From Sphingobacterium mizutaii (GTDB lineage Bacteria > Bacteroidota > Bacteroidia > Sphingobacteriales > Sphingobacteriaceae), in the NCBI RefSeq assembly GCF_900187125.1, contig NZ_LT906468.1:2294001-2358000 (forward strand): DNA of 64,000 bases. Direction: 5' to 3'. Positions within the stretch are counted from its first letter, which is position 1; each line of letters opens with the position of its first letter. Positions 50,014 through 57,430 of this stretch are shown here, in pieces. Made by a program: the position numbers and the translations under genes. Below the pieces are notes generated by a model that saw only the letters and a list, made by a program, of their open reading frames with translations, was not told the DNA's origin and made no database searches.

Positions 50014-50415
50014 ATGATTGACAACGTTTCAACTATCAAAAAGGAGTATATGAACCCAGATACGGAGAATAAGATTCTGGCGGCACTTACTCAATGGGAA
50101 GCACAGGAATCATATTTAAATCCTTCTTGTTCTATTACCACGGCGTCCAAAGAGATAGGATGTAATTCTAAATATCTTTCCTTCGTAGTAAATAAAAACA
50201 AGAAAATTGATTTCCCTAATTATGTAAATAATTTAAGATTGGATTTCTTGAATAATTATTTAAGAACAGTGGAAGAAGCTAGAAACTTTAAACTAACGTA
50301 TTTAGCTGCTCTATCAGGCTTCTCATCCTATGGAAAATTTGCTAAAAGCATTAAAGATCGAACTGGTTTTAACCCAACCCAGTTTATCGTTTTCTTTGAC
50401 GAAAAGATTGCTTAA
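50014..50415 (+). CDS. Stand-alone AraC-type DNA-binding domain protein
   Basis: A 133-residue protein that is almost only an AraC DNA-binding domain. The first unit reads ILAALTQWEAQESYLNPSCSITTASKEIGCNSKYLSFVVNKNKK, and the second LTYLAALSGFSSYGKFAKSIKDRTGFNPTQFI. It closely resembles the C-terminal domain of the TPR-AraC protein at 46631 (same NSKYLS/NQKYIS, NLRLDFL/NLRIQYI and LSGFSSYGKF/MAGFTSHSKF pattern), but has no sensor or membrane part. It lies 60 bases after the HEAT-like gene on the same strand and may be co-transcribed with it. Confidence 0.83.
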   Translation: MIDNVSTIKKEYMNPDTENKILAALTQWEAQESYLNPSCSITTASKEIGCNSKYLSFVVNKNKKIDFPNYVNNLRLDFLNNYLRTVEEARNFKLTYLAALSGFSSYGKFAKSIKDRTGFNPTQFIVFFDEKIA

Positions 50416-50427
50416 TTAGCAAAAGCT

Positions 50428-50465
50428 AATCCTAAAGCCAAACAATTTGGCTTTAGGATTTCCTT
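50428..50465 (+). terminator. Terminator after the lone AraC-type gene
   Basis: A 15-bp perfect stem (50428-50442 with 50446-50460, arm AATCCTAAAGCCAAA) with a 3-nt loop; the T-tail is weak (TCCTTAAT), but the stem is very stable. Confidence 0.75.
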
Positions 50466-50483
50466 AATGGACCTGGCAAATGA

Positions 50484-51014
50484 CTATGCTGTTTGGTCTA
50501 AATGCTGTAATAAATTTAAGGTCACCAATAGCTGCCCATAATGCCTTTGTGCATGCTCTGCCGCATGGAATAAAAGCCCTATTTGCGTGGTGGGTATTCT
50601 TTTTCTGCCCAAGAACCTTTCTTCCCCTAGGCTGTCGGGATTGACATTCTTTAAAGATTCTATAAAATCCTCAACAGTCCTTTCTACATTAGCTTTCAAA
50701 TCTTCAAGACAGAGGTCATCATTGCGTTGACCTTCCTGGCTGAGGGCATCAAATTGATTTTCATTCAAGGTTTCTCCTCGGGAATAGGTCATCAATCGAT
50801 CAATGACCCCAGCAATATGTTGCAAATGGAATCCAATCGAGGCCATACCATAAGGCTTGATCCATAATTGTTTATCATACTTATCTGAATCAATTTTTTG
50901 GATATCTTCATTGACCTGCAATATAGCATGAGCTACAGGTTGAAGTAGGGTCGGAACTTGAGGTATCGGTCCTCGCATCCATACTTCGGGTTGTTTTTCT
51001 TCTGCGTCCATCAT
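50484..51014 (-). CDS. DinB family protein
   Basis: A 176-residue four-helix-bundle protein of the DinB/YfiT superfamily. The three metal-binding His are visible in GFHLQHIAGVIDRL and FHAAEHAQRHYGQL. Members act as metal-dependent thiol (for example bacillithiol) transferases or hydrolases; the substrate here is unknown. The frame runs back to a TTG at 51050, overlapping the upstream gene, but the ATG at 51014 leaves a 7-base gap and is preferred. It is co-transcribed with the small EamA-type transporter gene. Confidence 0.88.
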   Translation of the reverse strand: MMDAEEKQPEVWMRGPIPQVPTLLQPVAHAILQVNEDIQKIDSDKYDKQLWIKPYGMASIGFHLQHIAGVIDRLMTYSRGETLNENQFDALSQEGQRNDDLCLEDLKANVERTVEDFIESLKNVNPDSLGEERFLGRKRIPTTQIGLLFHAAEHAQRHYGQLLVTLNLLQHLDQTA

Positions 51015-51021
51015 AATTAAA

Positions 51022-51360
51022 TTAGTTTTGACTGATTGATTTATCTCCAAATGTTACCATGACCATTCCTACAATAATGATCAAGGATCCCAATATCTGC
51101 ATCCAGCTTAATGGTTGCTTAAACCATAATGCCATTGCCAATTGTACGGTAAGAAATGTACCCCCTGAACAAAGTGCTATGACTATAGGTTGGGGAACGG
51201 TTTTGAATAATTGGACCAAAAACCAAGATGCAGAAAGTAAAATGATATTCCCACCGATCAATGCCATCCACTGATATTTTGGTTGTATTCCGCCATATTT
51301 AAAAATAATACTAGAACTGATCTGACATAGCCAGAATCCAATAAAAAACAGAGCTTTCAT
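51022..51360 (-). CDS. Small EamA/SMR-type membrane transporter
   Basis: A 112-residue protein with four membrane helices (ALFFIGFWLCQISSSIIF, MALIGGNIILLSASWFLVQLF, IVIALCSGGTFLTVQLAMALWF, QILGSLIIIVGMVMVTF). The length and topology equal those of half-size drug/metabolite transporters that work as dimers, and the C-terminal GSLIIIVGMVMV is typical. The conserved Glu in helix 1 of EmrE is not visible, so polyaromatic-cation export should not be assumed. It precedes the DinB gene in a two-gene operon. Confidence 0.8.
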   Translation of the reverse strand: MKALFFIGFWLCQISSSIIFKYGGIQPKYQWMALIGGNIILLSASWFLVQLFKTVPQPIVIALCSGGTFLTVQLAMALWFKQPLSWMQILGSLIIIVGMVMVTFGDKSISQN

Positions 51361-51480
51361 AAGGGTAATTTTACAGCCTGAATTTAGAACATATTTTATG
51401 AAATATAAAGTGTAGCGAAGAATTGAAACTTAATTTTTTGAATTAGAATGAAAGGAATTAGCTAGCTGAAAATTATTTCT

Positions 51481-51567
51481 ATGGCTCCCGTATCGGTGGA
51501 AAGGATACAGGAGCTCAATAGAAATAGTAGTAAAGAGATTATGGAGATTCTTTATAGACTTTTGTAA
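51481..51567 (+). CDS. Possible 28-residue micro-ORF
   Basis: ATG to TAA encoding MAPVSVERIQELNRNSSKEI plus eight residues (MEILYRLL). The composition is protein-like and helical, and the first half overlaps an imperfect hairpin (arms near 51476-51490 and 51506-51524). It may be a small gene, a leftover of a decayed gene, or chance. Confidence 0.2.
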   Translation: MAPVSVERIQELNRNSSKEIMEILYRLL

Positions 51568-51723
51568 GCCTTTTATTTTTTTAAATCAATATTATTTAGA
51601 ATGATTTTAAATAACACTACAAACTTAACCCTTCCAAAGTAGAGTTCAAAATAATTTTATAACGTAAAAGGAAATAATATTGACGAAATCCGAAATAAAA
51701 ACAATCGGTAAATAGTTCACTTT

Positions 51724-51853
51724 CAATTCTGAACGATGTGTGAAGAATCTGTACGCCAATTTCCTACAATTTCCTGTCATTCTAAATCGAAGATTTAGAA
51801 CCTGTACGCCAATACTATCATAGTTTGTATAATTCCGAGACCTTTCGTGCCTC
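51724..51853 (+). repeat. 130-bp dispersed repeat, copy 1
   Basis: Begins CAATTCTGAACGATG and ends CCTTTCGTGCCTC; contains the hairpin TCTAAATC-GAA-GATTTAGA. Copies 2 and 3 at 52175 and 52817 differ at only some positions. TTCTGAACGA...GTGAAGAATCT is the core of a repeat widely dispersed in Bacteroidota genomes. Confidence 0.9.
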
Positions 51854-51927
51854 AAGGTGACACCGGAATAGGAAACTCTTTTTTGGGATATACTGCCTAT
51901 GCTGGATAGAATAAATGCATAGGTATG

Positions 51928-52060
51928 CAACCCCCAGCCGGGGTTGAATCTTTGGAGAGCGTGGAATCGCTTGCCGGAGAACCCCTGGAAGGGGTGGAAT
52001 CTTTGTAGGAAAATTGGAATGTAAAACGGCTAACCCCTAGCGGGGGAGAAATATTTTTCT
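51928..52060. repeat. Cluster of three CCCC-n-GGGG hairpin repeats
   Basis: Three related hairpins: near 51928-51955, 51979-52006 and 52031-52060. Each has AACCCC, a short loop, a G-run and then GAATCTTTG or GAAATATTTTT. Confidence 0.75.
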
Positions 52061-52174
52061 GAAATTTCTATTTTAGAAAAAACAGTTCGTTCGCTGTGCT
52101 TACGATGACAGATTCCGCAAAAAAAAAACAAAAATAGATTCTTCGCTTTGCTCTGAATCCCTCTCAGGAATATC

Positions 52175-52304
52175 CAATTCTGAACGATGAGTGAAGAATC
52201 TGTACGGCAATGTCCTACAATTTCCTGTCATTCTAAATCGAAGATTTAGGACCTGTTCGCCAATACTATCATAGTTTGTATAATTCCGAGACCTTTCGTG
52301 CCTC
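52175..52304 (+). repeat. 130-bp dispersed repeat, copy 2
   Basis: Same length and boundaries as copy 1. It is preceded, like copy 3, by an ATAGATTCTTCG...CTCTGAATCCCTCTC segment and, further left, by a CCCCTAGCGG hairpin, so a composite of about 280-300 bp has been duplicated. Confidence 0.9.
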
Positions 52305-52345
52305 TCGAGATGACCCGCGGAGTAGAGATGCCAATATTTTTCTCT

Positions 52346-52370
52346 GTTACTTTTGAAGCCCAAAAGTAAC
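52346..52370. repeat. Perfect 10-bp inverted repeat
   Basis: GTTACTTTTG, five-base gap AAGCC, then CAAAAGTAAC. This motif resembles other dispersed hairpins in the phylum and lies beside the large palindromic element. Confidence 0.85.
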
Positions 52371-52425
52371 CAAACCGACGAAGGAGCACACGGATACCAA
52401 AAACAACTCGAATCCGTAACGGCCT

Positions 52426-52608
52426 TGGCTCATTTAAGGTGGCTTTTCGCACAATCACCCACACATGGATAGAATGCCTTGTTGTCGGGAATATCTTTCA
52501 ATAGATCATCCCTTTTGCTGGGATGGTCTATTGAAAGCATTCCAAGGCCAATCCCATCGCACAAGACATCGGCATTCTTTCCATTTTTCTGCCACTGGAA
52601 ATGAGCCA
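52426..52608. mobile_element. 183-bp imperfect palindromic element (MITE-like or structured RNA)
   Basis: Nested inverted matches share one centre near 52517: TGGCTCATTT (52426) with AAATGAGCCA (52599), ATGGATAGAATGCC (52465) with GGCATTCTTTCCAT (52571; 13/14), GGAAT (52488) with ATTCC (52539), and an 18-bp inner arm at 52495-52512 against 52520-52537 (17/18). The whole segment can fold into one long hairpin. No long coding frame matches a known family. No target-site duplication was identified, so mobility is an inference. Confidence 0.55.
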
Positions 52609-52652
52609 GGGGCTAAAGGGCTTCCTTCGGAAGAATGATGTTTGTATTTTTA

Positions 52653-52685
52653 GGGAACCCCTAGCGGAGTGAAATATTTTTCTGA
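52653..52685. repeat. CCCC-n-GG hairpin repeat
   Basis: AACCCCTAGCGGAGTGAAATATTTTTCTG-type copy, nearly the same as the copy at 52031; described by its start AACCCCTAGCGG and the following GAAATATTTTTC. Confidence 0.7.
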
Positions 52686-52816
52686 AAATCCATTTTAAAG
52701 GGGTCAAATCAATAAAAAATTGCTTCCTCATCTTACGATTTCGGAATGAACGATTCTTAAAAAAAATAAAAAAATAGATTCTTCGTTTCTCTCTGAATCC
52801 CTCTCTGGGACAGTTC

Positions 52817-52945
52817 CAATTCTGAACGATGAGTGAAGAATCTGTACGGAATTGTCCTACAATTTCCTGTCATTCTAAATCGAAGATTTAGGACCTGTAC
52901 GCCAATACATTTATGGTTTGTATGGTTCCGAGACCTTTCGTGCCT
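52817..52945 (+). repeat. 130-bp dispersed repeat, copy 3
   Basis: Third copy with the same boundaries, one base shorter and more diverged at the right end (ACATTTATGG replaces ACTATCATAG). Confidence 0.88.
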
Positions 52946-53028
52946 ACGATGACACGTTTGTTAAATCTATGTTTCTAGGTATTTAGACCTATATCTCCTC
53001 TCCAGAAGGATATTTTTTATCCGCCATA

Positions 53029-53060
53029 CATCCCCAGAGGGGATGAATTATTTTAGCATG
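53029..53060. repeat. Hairpin repeat copy
   Basis: ATCCCCAGAGGGGAT followed by GAATTATTTTAGCATG, a member of the CCCC-n-GGGG family. Confidence 0.65.
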
Positions 53061-53084
53061 GATGGTAAACAATAAAGGGGTAAT

Positions 53085-53122
53085 GCAAAAACGAAGTTCG
53101 ATTAATCGAACTTCGTTTTTGC
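53085..53122. repeat. Perfect 38-bp palindrome
   Basis: Two 19-base arms (GCAAAAACGAAGTTCGATT and its exact reverse complement) with no loop. It lies in gene-free DNA, so it is not an obvious terminator. Confidence 0.92.
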
Positions 53123-53159
53123 GCGACTTTCAGGCTAACGTGCCATGTCTGCTAAAATA

Positions 53160-53341
53160 ATGGAACCCCAAATGGGGTTCTATATTTAAAAAACAAAAGA
53201 GCTAATAGATTTTCATTGCCAACATGCTGTCATCACCTTCCGATAAATTTAGTCCAAATTTTTACCTCTCAAGGTGACATCGGAATAGGAAACCCTTTTT
53301 GGTGTCCTACTGCCCTGGAAGGGCAGAAATATTTTAGCAAT
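53160..53341. repeat. Further hairpin copies and a partial dispersed repeat
   Basis: Hairpin GAACCCCA-AA-TGGGGTTC at 53163-53180, a partial match to the tail of copy 1 (CTCAAGGTGACATCGGAATA near 53269), and the hairpin TGCCCTGGAAGGGCA at 53311-53325 followed by GAAATATTTTAGC. Confidence 0.7.
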
Positions 53342-53404
53342 GTTATTAAACAACATAGGAGCTAAATTAAAACTTAGCTCCTTTGTTTCGTCCTTAAAAT
53401 ATTT

Positions 53405-54151
53405 CTAGAGTTGGCTGACAGAACCACCTGATGAATGATTGACAGATTTTGATTTAGGGTTTCCGGAATATTCCACTTTGGCTCCTGAAGATACATTTGC
53501 AGTCAGTTCATTGGATACATTAATTTTTAATCCGGCACCTGAGCTACCATTAACCGTCAAATTAGAGGTTTTGAAGCTTTGTAAGAAAGCCTTGCCATTA
53601 GAAGACATATTCACTGTAGTTTGTTTTGCCATACCAGATAGTGTTAATTCACCTGAGCTGGAAGCATTGATCGCCAATTTTTCAGTTTTTAATTCTCCAG
53701 ACATTTTACCTGCAGAGCTGAGATTTATTTCAGAAGATGTGGCTTCCACTTTTCCAGTCTTCAGCTTTCCAGCAGAGGACATGTCTGCACTGAAATTGTT
53801 GACACTTATTGGGTCCAATATTTCTAATGTTCCTGCGGAGCTAACAGCGATCGATTCAATGGAAGAATTGCTGTAAACTGTTACCTTCAATGAATTGTTA
53901 CCTCTGATATTGCTTCCTCTTTTTACCCGGATTTGCAAATTTCCAGCTTTTACTACTGTTTCAATCTTATTCAGCAGATCTTGTCTGGAAACATCCACTA
54001 CGACCTCATTTTTTGAAGATTTAATGAATTTAGTTTGAATTCCGGAAGCAACTGAAATACCTGAAATATTCCCGATCTTTCTGGTCTCATGGTGTTGAGC
54101 ATGCGCCAATGAAATAAAGGCTAACATAATAACGGTTAATGTAATTTTCAT
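53405..54151 (-). CDS. Exported GIN-domain (DUF2807) protein
   Basis: A 248-residue secreted protein. A signal peptide (residues 1-18, ending LAHAQ) precedes the GIN domain: ISGISVASGIQTKFIKSSKNEVVVDV, LNKIETVVKAGNLQIRVKRG and a right-handed parallel-beta-type repeat series (IESIAVSSAGTLEI, FSADMSSAGKLKTG, EINLSSAGKMSGEL, LAINASSSGELTLSG, TTVNMSSNGKAFLQ, LTVNGSSGAGLKIN, LTANVSSGAKVEYSG). The regular SSAGK/SSSGE rungs indicate a beta-solenoid. Likely periplasmic or surface adhesion/anti-sigma-like role in the family is unsettled. Single gene. Confidence 0.9.
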   Translation of the reverse strand: MKITLTVIMLAFISLAHAQHHETRKIGNISGISVASGIQTKFIKSSKNEVVVDVSRQDLLNKIETVVKAGNLQIRVKRGSNIRGNNSLKVTVYSNSSIESIAVSSAGTLEILDPISVNNFSADMSSAGKLKTGKVEATSSEINLSSAGKMSGELKTEKLAINASSSGELTLSGMAKQTTVNMSSNGKAFLQSFKTSNLTVNGSSGAGLKINVSNELTANVSSGAKVEYSGNPKSKSVNHSSGGSVSQL

Positions 54152-54331
54152 CTTTTAAAATTGATTAGTTTGAAGCTATTTTTACCTTTTAACTTTCTAA
54201 CATAAATGTACTTATTTTTTTTAAAAGTATCCTTTCCCTTATAGTGCCGAAATTCCTGTGATTTATTGCAAAATTCATTTGTTTAGGTTAATTAAAAACA
54301 ATATTTTCAATGTTTATCAGCACAAATTCGG

Positions 54332-54892
54332 ATGACCATATTAAAATATTTTAAGGAACTATACCATATCAATGATGAGCTTGAACAATTCTTTGATTCT
54401 ATTATTGAAGTTAAAGAATATGCAAAAGGCGAAGTAATCTTTGAACCAGATACTTACTTAAAATATATCTACTTTATTGAATCTGGATTCACTCGGATTT
54501 ACTACTATAAAAACAAAAGGGAAATAACCCATTATTTCTTTGGACCTAATAGCTTCGGTACCGGTATTGAAAGTGTCTTTTATAAAAAACCATCATTATT
54601 TGGCTTCCAAGCATTGGCTCCATCTAAGGTTTGCCTTATTCCATTTGCCCCAATTGAAGAACTATCAAATACTGATATTACCGTCAATAAGATTATTCAA
54701 AAGGTGCTATTAGACTCTCTAATAAACTTTTCCAATAGGTTTTATAAGACCCAGTTTGAAACTGCTCATGAACGCTATAATGCTTTGATTGAAGAAAACC
54801 CCGAGCTGTTCCAAAACGCATCCTTGGGACATATCGCTTCCTATCTAGGTATTTCCCAACAGACCCTCTCAGTCATCCGAGGGATTAAATAG
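54332..54892 (+). CDS. Crp/Fnr family regulator
   Basis: A 186-residue regulator with an N-terminal cyclic-nucleotide-binding-type beta barrel (VKEYAKGEVIFEPDTYLKYIYFIESGFTRIYYY, NSFGTGIESVFYKKPSLFGFQAL) and a C-terminal winged helix (LGHIASYLGISQQTLSVIRG). cAMP-contacting residues are not conserved, as usual in this Bacteroidota subgroup, so the ligand is unknown. It lies upstream of the tolC-hlyD-ABC operon on the same strand (178-base gap) and is a good candidate for controlling it. Confidence 0.9.
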   Translation: MTILKYFKELYHINDELEQFFDSIIEVKEYAKGEVIFEPDTYLKYIYFIESGFTRIYYYKNKREITHYFFGPNSFGTGIESVFYKKPSLFGFQALAPSKVCLIPFAPIEELSNTDITVNKIIQKVLLDSLINFSNRFYKTQFETAHERYNALIEENPELFQNASLGHIASYLGISQQTLSVIRGIK

Positions 54893-55070
54893 TATTTTTT
54901 CTAGGTCATGTTGGCGATATTTTGATATCGCTCCTCCATATTAACTTATGGATGGTAATTTTTATGGGTAGAAATTCATTTCCATCGCCTTTTTTAAGAT
55001 ATCTGAAATTTATTCATCTAAAACACTTGCATCTTTGTCTTGTTAAAAGATTAAGTCAAACTGATTCAAC

Positions 55071-56462
55071 ATGGATTTTAAAATTAATAAAACCTTATCA
55101 AGCTTAGCTTTTGTGTGGATTACAACGATGACTGCTTTTGGTCAAGAGGGGCTGGAGACTTTCAAAGCACCAGTTGAAAAGGCAGTTAATTATAATAAAT
55201 CACTGATCAATGCTAACCTTGAAAATCAAAAAGTAGCATTGGACCGGGAAAATGTTAAAGGAAAATTGTTGCCTACAGTTTCTGCAAACGCAATGTATGG
55301 ATATCTTAACAGCAATATCGATGTGGATATTCCAGCGAAGACCTTGCCATTGCTAGGAACGACCATTTTTGATGGTTCGCAAAGGATGAACCTTTCGACC
55401 CAAATTGGAATGGCCGGTGTAACTGCAACCCAAGTAATTTTTAGTGGCCTTCAAATCACAAATGGTCAAAAAGCTTTGGAGCAAAAGTTTAAGGCTCAAC
55501 AATTGATGACAGAAGCTGGCTATGATGAATTGGCCCAAGAGGTCATGCATAGTTTTGACCAATTGATGCTTTTGAAAGAAGTGGACCTATTGATTGTTGA
55601 TTCTGAAAAAAGGTTGAACAAAGAACATGTCAAAGTGGTCAAAGGAATTGAAAATGGTTTTGCGATCCCTTATGATCGGGACAAGATCAAATTGGCGATG
55701 TTGGAATTGGAAAGTAAAAAGGCAGAAGTTCAAAGCAATAGGGAACTATTGTACTTTAAACTGCAGGAGCTGACCGGGATGAATATTGAAGAATTGGAAA
55801 CCATCAGCTACCAACTTCAAGAGATCAATTTGGAAATGGATTCCGCTAAACAGATGAACCGAAAGGAGTTGCAAGCTTTGGAAGCTTCGCAAAAAGCCTA
55901 TGAATACGTTTTGAAAAAAGAAAAAGGCGCCAAGCTACCGCAGGTATTTGCCTTTGGTAATGTCTCGTATTTCAACGCTTTTAGCACCAATATGACGCTC
56001 AAGGATTTACCTCATCTAGGGGATTTAAAATTAGAGTCCAATCATTTGAGAATGGCGCCCAACTTTGCTTTAGGTGTAGGGGTTAAATGGACCATTTTTG
56101 AAGGAAAGGCCCATAAAACTGCCATCGATAAGGCTAAATTGGATATTCAGATTAATGAGAACAAACTTGCTGACACCAAGGATAAACTTTCACTATTACA
56201 GCGTAAAACTGAGGTGGATTATAATCTGGCAATGAAAAAAATAAGTGTGAGCAACCAACAAGTTGAAATTGCCAAGAACAATCTTCATTTAGCTTCTAGA
56301 CAATTTGAAGAAGGTTTGGCGGATGTTACGGAAAGATTGGAAGCAGAAAATGAATTTTATAAACAGTCATTGGGATTTTACAATCAGGTCCTAAATCAAC
56401 GCCTAGCAGCATCGGAGTTATTAAAAGCAAACGGAAACTTATACCAAACCATCACTAGATAA
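55071..56462 (+). CDS. TolC-family outer-membrane efflux protein
   Basis: A 463-residue outer-membrane channel. A signal peptide (to about residue 24, ending TAFGQ) is followed by the duplicated TolC core: long coiled-coil helices (LEQKFKAQQLMTEAGYDELAQEVMHSFDQLM, IDKAKLDIQINENKLADTKDKLSLLQRK, VEIAKNNLHLASRQFEEGLADVTERLEAENEF) and barrel strands (FAFGNVSYFNAFS, NFALGVGVKWTIFEG). Length is the family norm. It is two bases from the adaptor gene and forms the outer-membrane end of a tripartite exporter. Confidence 0.92.
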   Translation: MDFKINKTLSSLAFVWITTMTAFGQEGLETFKAPVEKAVNYNKSLINANLENQKVALDRENVKGKLLPTVSANAMYGYLNSNIDVDIPAKTLPLLGTTIFDGSQRMNLSTQIGMAGVTATQVIFSGLQITNGQKALEQKFKAQQLMTEAGYDELAQEVMHSFDQLMLLKEVDLLIVDSEKRLNKEHVKVVKGIENGFAIPYDRDKIKLAMLELESKKAEVQSNRELLYFKLQELTGMNIEELETISYQLQEINLEMDSAKQMNRKELQALEASQKAYEYVLKKEKGAKLPQVFAFGNVSYFNAFSTNMTLKDLPHLGDLKLESNHLRMAPNFALGVGVKWTIFEGKAHKTAIDKAKLDIQINENKLADTKDKLSLLQRKTEVDYNLAMKKISVSNQQVEIAKNNLHLASRQFEEGLADVTERLEAENEFYKQSLGFYNQVLNQRLAASELLKANGNLYQTITR

Positions 56463-56464
56463 AC

Positions 56465-57430
56465 ATGAAAAATATTATATACAGCATAGCAGGAATTATT
56501 CTTTTACAAAGTTGTTCAGGGGACAATGCTAAAAAAGAAACAAAATTAGAAGGCAAAATCGAACGTGACCAAATTGCCGTGACCACGAAGATACCTGGAA
56601 AGATCCAGAAGATTTTGGTAGAAGTAGGAGAGAACGTCCATAAAGGGGATACCTTGATCGTTTTGGAGTTGCCTGAAGTCGATGCCAAATCCATTCAAGC
56701 TGAAGGCGCATTAGCTGCCGCACAAGCGCAATATGAGATGGCAGTCAAGGGTGCAACTGATGGACAGATGAAACAGCTCCATGCGAAGGTAGATGGCTTA
56801 AAAGAACAATTTGATTTTGCCCAAAAATCTTTGGATAGGATGAACAACCTTTTAAAAGATTCCTTAATAGCCCAACAGAAATATGATGAGGTCTATGCCA
56901 AATATCAAGGTGCCAAGAATCAATATCTAGCCGCTCAAGCTGAATTGGCAGATGTGCAGCATGGAGCACGTATAGAACAGCAAAGAATGGCTTTGGGGCA
57001 GAAAGAACGTGCATTAGGCGCCGTCGATGAAGTAAAAGTAGCTGGAAAAGAAAGGTATATCTTAGCTCCACAAGATATGACTGTAGAGAATATTAACCTA
57101 CAGATGGGGGAACTTGCCTTAGCTGGATACAGCTTGGTTTCAGGATATATCAATGATGGTACTTTTTTTAGGGTCACCATTCCCGAAAGCAAGGTAAAGG
57201 AATTTGCGAAAGGGCAAGAGAAAACCTTGACCTTACCTTATTTAGATAATAAGGAAATAAAGGCCACTGTAGAGACCATTAAGCCATTGAGTTCTTATGC
57301 AAATATCTCAACAGCATACCCTGATTTTGAAGAACAGGAGACCTTGTTTGAGGTTCATCTAAAGCCAGTAAATAAACAGGAGTCTAAAGATCTATTAACG
57401 AAAGCGACTTTCATAGTCAAACAAAACTAA
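56465..57430 (+). CDS. HlyD-type adaptor lipoprotein
   Basis: A 321-residue periplasmic adaptor with lipobox LLQSC (Cys at residue 17), so it is anchored by lipid rather than by a helix. Lipoyl half-motifs are seen at IAVTTKIPGKIQKILVEVGENVHKGDTLIVLELPE and at ILAPQDMTVENINLQMGELALAGYSLVSGYI, separated by an alpha hairpin (about 75-185). The beta-barrel domain (FFRVTIPESKVKEFAKGQEKTLTLPYLDNKEIKATVETI) follows. It shares one base with the next gene and lies two bases after tolC, so the trio is one operon. Confidence 0.9.
   Translation: MKNIIYSIAGIILLQSCSGDNAKKETKLEGKIERDQIAVTTKIPGKIQKILVEVGENVHKGDTLIVLELPEVDAKSIQAEGALAAAQAQYEMAVKGATDGQMKQLHAKVDGLKEQFDFAQKSLDRMNNLLKDSLIAQQKYDEVYAKYQGAKNQYLAAQAELADVQHGARIEQQRMALGQKERALGAVDEVKVAGKERYILAPQDMTVENINLQMGELALAGYSLVSGYINDGTFFRVTIPESKVKEFAKGQEKTLTLPYLDNKEIKATVETIKPLSSYANISTAYPDFEEQETLFEVHLKPVNKQESKDLLTKATFIVKQN

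Noticed and set aside
51646..52731. Several 60-95 codon open frames in the repeat zone.
   Set aside because: They translate the dispersed repeats in different frames, and two of them share a block only because the DNA repeats.
53085..53122. 38-bp palindrome as an ordinary rho-independent terminator.
   Set aside because: There is no loop, no separate T-run after the stem and no gene ending nearby on either strand.
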